From contig CAKPWR010000004.1 in assembly GCA_934196725.1 (NCBI GenBank), positions 6,224 to 70,223 on the forward strand: a stretch of 64,000 bases of DNA, written 5' to 3'. This DNA is from an uncultured Prevotella sp. (GTDB lineage Bacteria; Bacteroidota; Bacteroidia; Bacteroidales; Bacteroidaceae). The notes beneath the pieces are model-generated. The model was not told the origin of the DNA and ran no database searches. It worked only from the letters and a program-made list of their open reading frames with translations. This document shows, one piece after another, positions 60,851-64,000 of the stretch. The position numbers were made by a program, and so were the translations under genes. How positions within the stretch are numbered: the first letter of the stretch is position 1; each line of letters opens with the position of its first letter.

Positions 60851-60919
60851 GTGTCTACTTGCTAGGAAGTAGACACCTAAAACATAGAAAGTAGACACAT
60901 TGACAGGGGAAGTAGACAC
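60851..60919. promoter_or_regulatory. Phased AAGTAGACAC operator array
   Basis: AAGTAGACAC occurs at 60867-60876, 60889-60898 and 60910-60919 (spacing 22 and 21 nt), plus an inverted copy GTGTCTACTT at 60851-60860 that makes a 10-bp palindrome with the first. The last box ends 20 nt before the -7 element at 60940. This is the layout of an activator binding direct repeats next to the polymerase. Confidence 0.75.
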
Positions 60920-60939
60920 CTTTTTCCGAAGAAAAACAC

Positions 60940-60947
60940 TATCTTTG
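60940..60947 (+). promoter_or_regulatory. Promoter -7 element of the small membrane protein gene
   Basis: TATCTTTG ending 4 nt before the ATG at 60952, so the mRNA should be leaderless. Confidence 0.7.
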
Positions 60948-60951
60948 CGCT

Positions 60952-61215
60952 ATGGAAAATATAATAGAGACTTTCACGAAAGAGGAACAAGCTATTTTCA
61001 TTGTGGTATTGTGTCTTCTGTTGTTCGCCATAGTCATGAGCTATGCCATGGTTCAAGACTACAGGATATATCTTGATGAAAACTACAAGGCTCGCTACAG
61101 CTTCTGTGATTCCATCAAGAGAGAGAGATACTATATCTATCTGTATCTCGGACAGACTTTCGTCATCATCCTGGGAATGACAGTATATATAATGGCAATG
61201 AGAGGATATATGTAA
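60952..61215 (+). CDS. Small two-TM membrane protein of unknown function
   Basis: An 87-aa protein with two clear membrane helices (about 13-35 and 64-83) and a Tyr/Arg-rich loop between them (YKARYSFCDSIKRERYYIYL). No family is recognised. It is first in an operon with the GLUG-repeat surface protein (31 nt downstream) and lies directly under the AAGTAGACAC array. It could aid insertion, sensing or regulation of that surface protein; this is guesswork from position. Confidence 0.7.
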   Translation: MENIIETFTKEEQAIFIVVLCLLLFAIVMSYAMVQDYRIYLDENYKARYSFCDSIKRERYYIYLYLGQTFVIILGMTVYIMAMRGYM

Positions 61216-61246
61216 GAAAGTAGAATAACAATAATAATTTACAGTT

Positions 61247-63517
61247 ATGAACAACAAAAAACAAAGAAACAGGCTATTCACGATGCTTCTGCTCGTGATG
61301 GCTATCCTCATGCCTTATGAGGGGGCATGGGCACAAACACCAACGCCGTCTGCCAAAGGTGATGGCAAAAAAGACAGTCCTTACATCATCACAAAAGCTG
61401 AGGAATTAGCATGGTTCCGCAATCAGGTGAATGGCGGAGAGTATAGTATCTGCGCTAAGATTGCAGATAATGTTGAGGTCATTGACCTAAAGGACTTCTG
61501 CTATGCGGCAGACGACTCTAAAAATATAGAAGGAAAGAGCTGGGAGCCTATCGGTGTTGGCAACGCTTACACTGGCACTTTCGATGGTAGCGGCAAAACC
61601 ATCAGTAACCTTTATATCAAGTATATCAAGGCTGAGAAACAGATAGCAGGACTTTTCGGTCATACTTATCAAAGCACAATCAAGAACCTAACCTTTGAGA
61701 ATGCAAATGTGACAAATACGGAATATTACACAGGAATTTTGGTTGGTGATGCAGGATATGGAAGCACTCTTCAAAATATCAAAATATCAAATACTTGCCA
61801 GATGAGAGGAGTAGATTATACTGGCGGTATTGCAGGTAGTCTTGATGGTAACGCCAACAATTGCGTGAACTACGCCACGGTACAAGGAACAGAAAATGTC
61901 GGCGGTCTTTTTGGCAGTTACGATAGAGCAGGTAATTCTATGACCGCCTGTGCCAACTATGGAAATGTAACGGCATCAAGTCAGGAAGTAGGTGGCTTGG
62001 TTGGCTATTTCGGTGGCGGAACAATCCAAGACTGCGCCAACTATGGAAATGTCAAAGGTACGGATCGTGTTGCTGGCTTGGCTGGTTTTGTATATCAAGG
62101 CAAAATAAAGAATGTGTTCAGCTATGGCAGCATCAGTGCCACGAATAGCACGCAAGATATAGGCATGGCTTTTGGCTATTCTGACTCTGGTGCCATTGAA
62201 GGCATGGTGGCATACTATAGTGGCGCAAAACTGACCGTAAACAGCCAAGAGAAAGATGTTAAAGCCTTCGGAGATGGCAACCTCTCAGAAGATAACGCAA
62301 CAGGATTTACAGAAGCCCAGCTGAAGAGTGGCGAGGTGGCATGGCTTCTTAACGGCTCCACATCTGTTCCTACCGAAGGAAGCACCTTGGTATGGTATCA
62401 GAAGTTGGGCGACAATGCTGACGCTTACCCAGTCTTGAAATCCACTGGCGACAACACAGTATATCAAGCATCCCTCATCTCTTGCGACGGGACAACCCAT
62501 ATTGGTGAATATGCAAACAATCCGAATGGCGACCAGTTGTCTCACAACTATCAGATGGTAGAAACGCCTGATGAAGGAACGCCAAACCTTTATGGCGAGA
62601 AATGCTCTTTATGCCACACTGTAAATGATGGAACAAAGTACATCAAGGACTTCTGTGGCATCAAAGACAACAATATTAAGCTAACAGTGGAGTCTGACGG
62701 TTCATACACGGCTGCCGAACCTGTTGAAGTCAATGACAATGCGGCTTACAACAGCCCTGTGGACTTCACTGCCCCAACGCTGAAATACACCCGCTCCTTC
62801 GCCCACGACAAGTGGCAGGCGCTATATGTGCCTTTCGAGACTGAGGTGACGGAGGAACTGCTCAACGACTTTGAGTTGGCGGCGCCTAACAATCTGCATG
62901 AGTATGAGCTCGCCGACGGCAGCACCAAGGTATCATTGGAGGCTAAGCTGATGAAGAGCGGATATACCATCAAGGCACTGCGACCTTACCTGATCCGTGC
63001 AAAGGAGGCGGGAGAGAAGACCATCCAGCTTACCGACTGCCCTCTGAAGGGAGCTGCGGAGGATAGCTACGTAGACTGCTCCAGTGTATTGCGCCACTAC
63101 AAGTTTATTGGCACCCTGAAGGGCAAGACGAGTTTTGACACCAGCGCCGACTTTGTGCTTCAGCAGGGACTCTTCCTAGGCACCGTGACAGACACCCAGC
63201 TCAAGCCTATGCGTTGGTATCTCAATGCCACCGACCGTGAAACCGACATGGGTATCCTGCCAGGTAGCGGAAATAATGGCGATGACGGCGGTGCAGATGG
63301 AGGCAATGGCAGCACCCAGGCCTCTCGCAGCATCAATATCACCATCGTGGATGGTGATGCTACCACGGGCATCGATGATTTGCATGTGATTACCGAGCAG
63401 GCATCGGGCTCCAAGAATGGTGCTTGTCCTGGCATTTACGACCTCCAGGGCCGCAAGCTCTCCCAGGAGCCTCAGAACGGCGTATATATCAAGGATGGCA
63501 AGAAAGTAATAAAGTAA
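61247..63517 (+). CDS. Surface protein with GLUG repeats and sorting tail
   Basis: A 756-aa exported protein. The signal peptide ends near AWAQ (residue 30). Residues about 40-330 hold beta-helix-forming repeats with GLUG motifs: YTGTFDGSGKTISNLYI, then units such as VGGLFGSYDRAG, VGGLVGYFGGG and VAGLAGFVYQG, alternating with CVNYATVQG- and CANYGNV-type strands. Such domains occur in bacterial adhesins. A Gly/Asp/Asn-rich linker precedes the final GIYDLQGRKLSQ and GVYIKDGKKVIK tail, common on Prevotella surface proteins. Probably a surface adhesin or glycan-binding protein. Confidence 0.85.
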   Translation: MNNKKQRNRLFTMLLLVMAILMPYEGAWAQTPTPSAKGDGKKDSPYIITKAEELAWFRNQVNGGEYSICAKIADNVEVIDLKDFCYAADDSKNIEGKSWEPIGVGNAYTGTFDGSGKTISNLYIKYIKAEKQIAGLFGHTYQSTIKNLTFENANVTNTEYYTGILVGDAGYGSTLQNIKISNTCQMRGVDYTGGIAGSLDGNANNCVNYATVQGTENVGGLFGSYDRAGNSMTACANYGNVTASSQEVGGLVGYFGGGTIQDCANYGNVKGTDRVAGLAGFVYQGKIKNVFSYGSISATNSTQDIGMAFGYSDSGAIEGMVAYYSGAKLTVNSQEKDVKAFGDGNLSEDNATGFTEAQLKSGEVAWLLNGSTSVPTEGSTLVWYQKLGDNADAYPVLKSTGDNTVYQASLISCDGTTHIGEYANNPNGDQLSHNYQMVETPDEGTPNLYGEKCSLCHTVNDGTKYIKDFCGIKDNNIKLTVESDGSYTAAEPVEVNDNAAYNSPVDFTAPTLKYTRSFAHDKWQALYVPFETEVTEELLNDFELAAPNNLHEYELADGSTKVSLEAKLMKSGYTIKALRPYLIRAKEAGEKTIQLTDCPLKGAAEDSYVDCSSVLRHYKFIGTLKGKTSFDTSADFVLQQGLFLGTVTDTQLKPMRWYLNATDRETDMGILPGSGNNGDDGGADGGNGSTQASRSINITIVDGDATTGIDDLHVITEQASGSKNGACPGIYDLQGRKLSQEPQNGVYIKDGKKVIK

Positions 63518-63541
63518 TAATGAATTAAAATACAGAAAGTA

Positions 63542-63730
63542 ATGATGAAAAAGAAAGTTTATGTACAGCCCCTGATGGCTGTGATGCAGCTAGAGGCGCA
63601 AGCGATATTGGTAGGCTCTAATGGCACTGACCAGAGTGGCTCCAAAGTGAACGACCCGTTCTATGTCGATCCTGGCGACAATACTGTCCAGATAGGATTC
63701 GGTAATGGCACCACCAAGTACCCAGACTAA
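63542..63730 (+). CDS. Short peptide with LEAQAILVGS-type leader
   Basis: A 62-aa product. It begins KKKVYVQPLMAVMQLEAQAI, a pattern seen in many short Prevotella/Bacteroides peptides placed after surface-protein genes, with LVGSN just after it. The C-terminal 35 residues are Gly/Asp/Asn-rich and hydrophilic. There is no classical signal peptide. It lies 24 nt after the GLUG gene and before a strong terminator, so it is last in that operon. A peptide precursor is possible, but no modification enzyme is nearby. Confidence 0.65.
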   Translation: MMKKKVYVQPLMAVMQLEAQAILVGSNGTDQSGSKVNDPFYVDPGDNTVQIGFGNGTTKYPD

Positions 63731-63747
63731 TAGAACAATAAACTAGC

Positions 63748-63792
63748 AAACGCCCTCCCCCTGCCATAGATGGCTGTTGGGAGGGCGTTTTT
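63748..63792 (+). terminator. Strong terminator of the GLUG operon
   Basis: A perfect 12-bp stem (AAACGCCCTCCC pairing with GGGAGGGCGTTT) with a 19-nt loop and a T-tract ending at 63792. Confidence 0.9.
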
Positions 63793-63793
63793 G

Positions 63794-64000
63794 GTATGCT
63801 CGGCATGAGCTTATTCTAATGGGTGCAAGTCCAAGCGTGCAGCCAAACTCAAGGAGTTGACTTCCCGAAGCAATGGTTGGGAATATGCCAAGAGGAAGCA
63901 AAAAACATAGCCGTACTTACTTCCTAGACAGAATGCAGGAGAAGTTGAACGACAAAATGCGAAAGGATGATGAATTGAAAAGAATGAGACGTTAAAATGG
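63794..64000 (+). mobile_element. Probable 5' end of a group II intron (class C-like), truncated by the window
   Basis: Starting at the last base of the terminator tail, GTATGCTCGGCATGAG and then TAATGGGTGCAAGTCC resemble the 5' domain I of bacterial group II introns, where GTGYG...CGGCATG...GGGTG.AAGTCC recurs. Insertion straight behind a terminator hairpin is the known habit of class C introns. The maturase gene would lie beyond the window. Not certain: catalytic domain V is not visible. Confidence 0.5.
63885..63995 (+). CDS. Possible 36-aa basic peptide near the window end
   Basis: ATG at 63885 to TAA at 63993-63995, coding MPRGSKKHSRTYFLDRMQEK and a Lys/Arg-rich end. It lies inside the presumed group II intron domain I, so it may be chance within structured RNA. 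No homologue recognised and no promoter. Confidence 0.25.
   Translation: MPRGSKKHSRTYFLDRMQEKLNDKMRKDDELKRMRR

Noticed and set aside
1-64000. tRNA, rRNA, integrase or conjugation genes
   Set aside because: I looked for them as markers of an integrated element and saw none; the 26.8-47.5 kb region is called an island only from gene content, composition and repeats.

Overview
The window looks like a chromosomal segment of a gut Bacteroidota, most likely Prevotellaceae of the Segatella (Prevotella) copri type. Nearly every clear promoter is the Bacteroidota form (TAnnTTTG, often with a TTG-type box about 19-20 nt upstream). Shine-Dalgarno sites are scarce, secreted proteins end in the GKK-type tails common in Prevotella, and the core genes are typical of that family. 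I saw no tRNA, rRNA or CRISPR array.

Positions 1-26.8 kb are ordinary core genome: the end of queC, two tandem TlpA-like thioredoxins, an MltF-type transglycosylase, hisGDC, a complete rseC-rnfBCDGEA operon, class III FBPase, galE, a likely envelope-stress operon (small secreted protein, L,D-transpeptidase lipoprotein, ECF sigma factor, one-TM protein, Spy-like protein), aspS, an H1-tailed winged-helix protein, xylulokinase and manC. Units are separated by strong, often bidirectional terminators.

Positions 26.8-47.5 kb are an accessory island: DUF6266, a DUF3987/BT4734/HTH replication-type trio, an unknown coiled-coil protein, an AAA_14/DUF4143 ATPase, a Fic protein with a 44-aa companion, a type III restriction-modification pair, and three RelE/ParE-type toxin-antitoxin (TA) modules with two TA relics. 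An 847-bp second copy of fic and a 200-bp palindrome-rich element also lie here. The most striking point is that TA modules 1 and 3 are nearly identical except for one exchanged 195-bp block, equal in length in both, covering the antitoxin C-terminus and toxin N-terminus.

Positions 47.5-54 kb hold a patatin/outer-membrane protein, a MATE pump, and a divergent AraC regulator-tryptophanase pair. Positions 54-59.6 kb hold two AAA/nuclease-like ATPases, an ATPase relic, dispersed repeats, a 21-bp-phased palindrome array and an internally deleted, repeat-filled AlbA_2 gene.

Positions 59.6-64 kb hold a membrane AraC-type regulator broken at a G6 tract, then a phased operator array, a small membrane protein, a GLUG-repeat surface protein and a short peptide. 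The window ends in what looks like the 5' part of a group II intron sitting directly behind a terminator.
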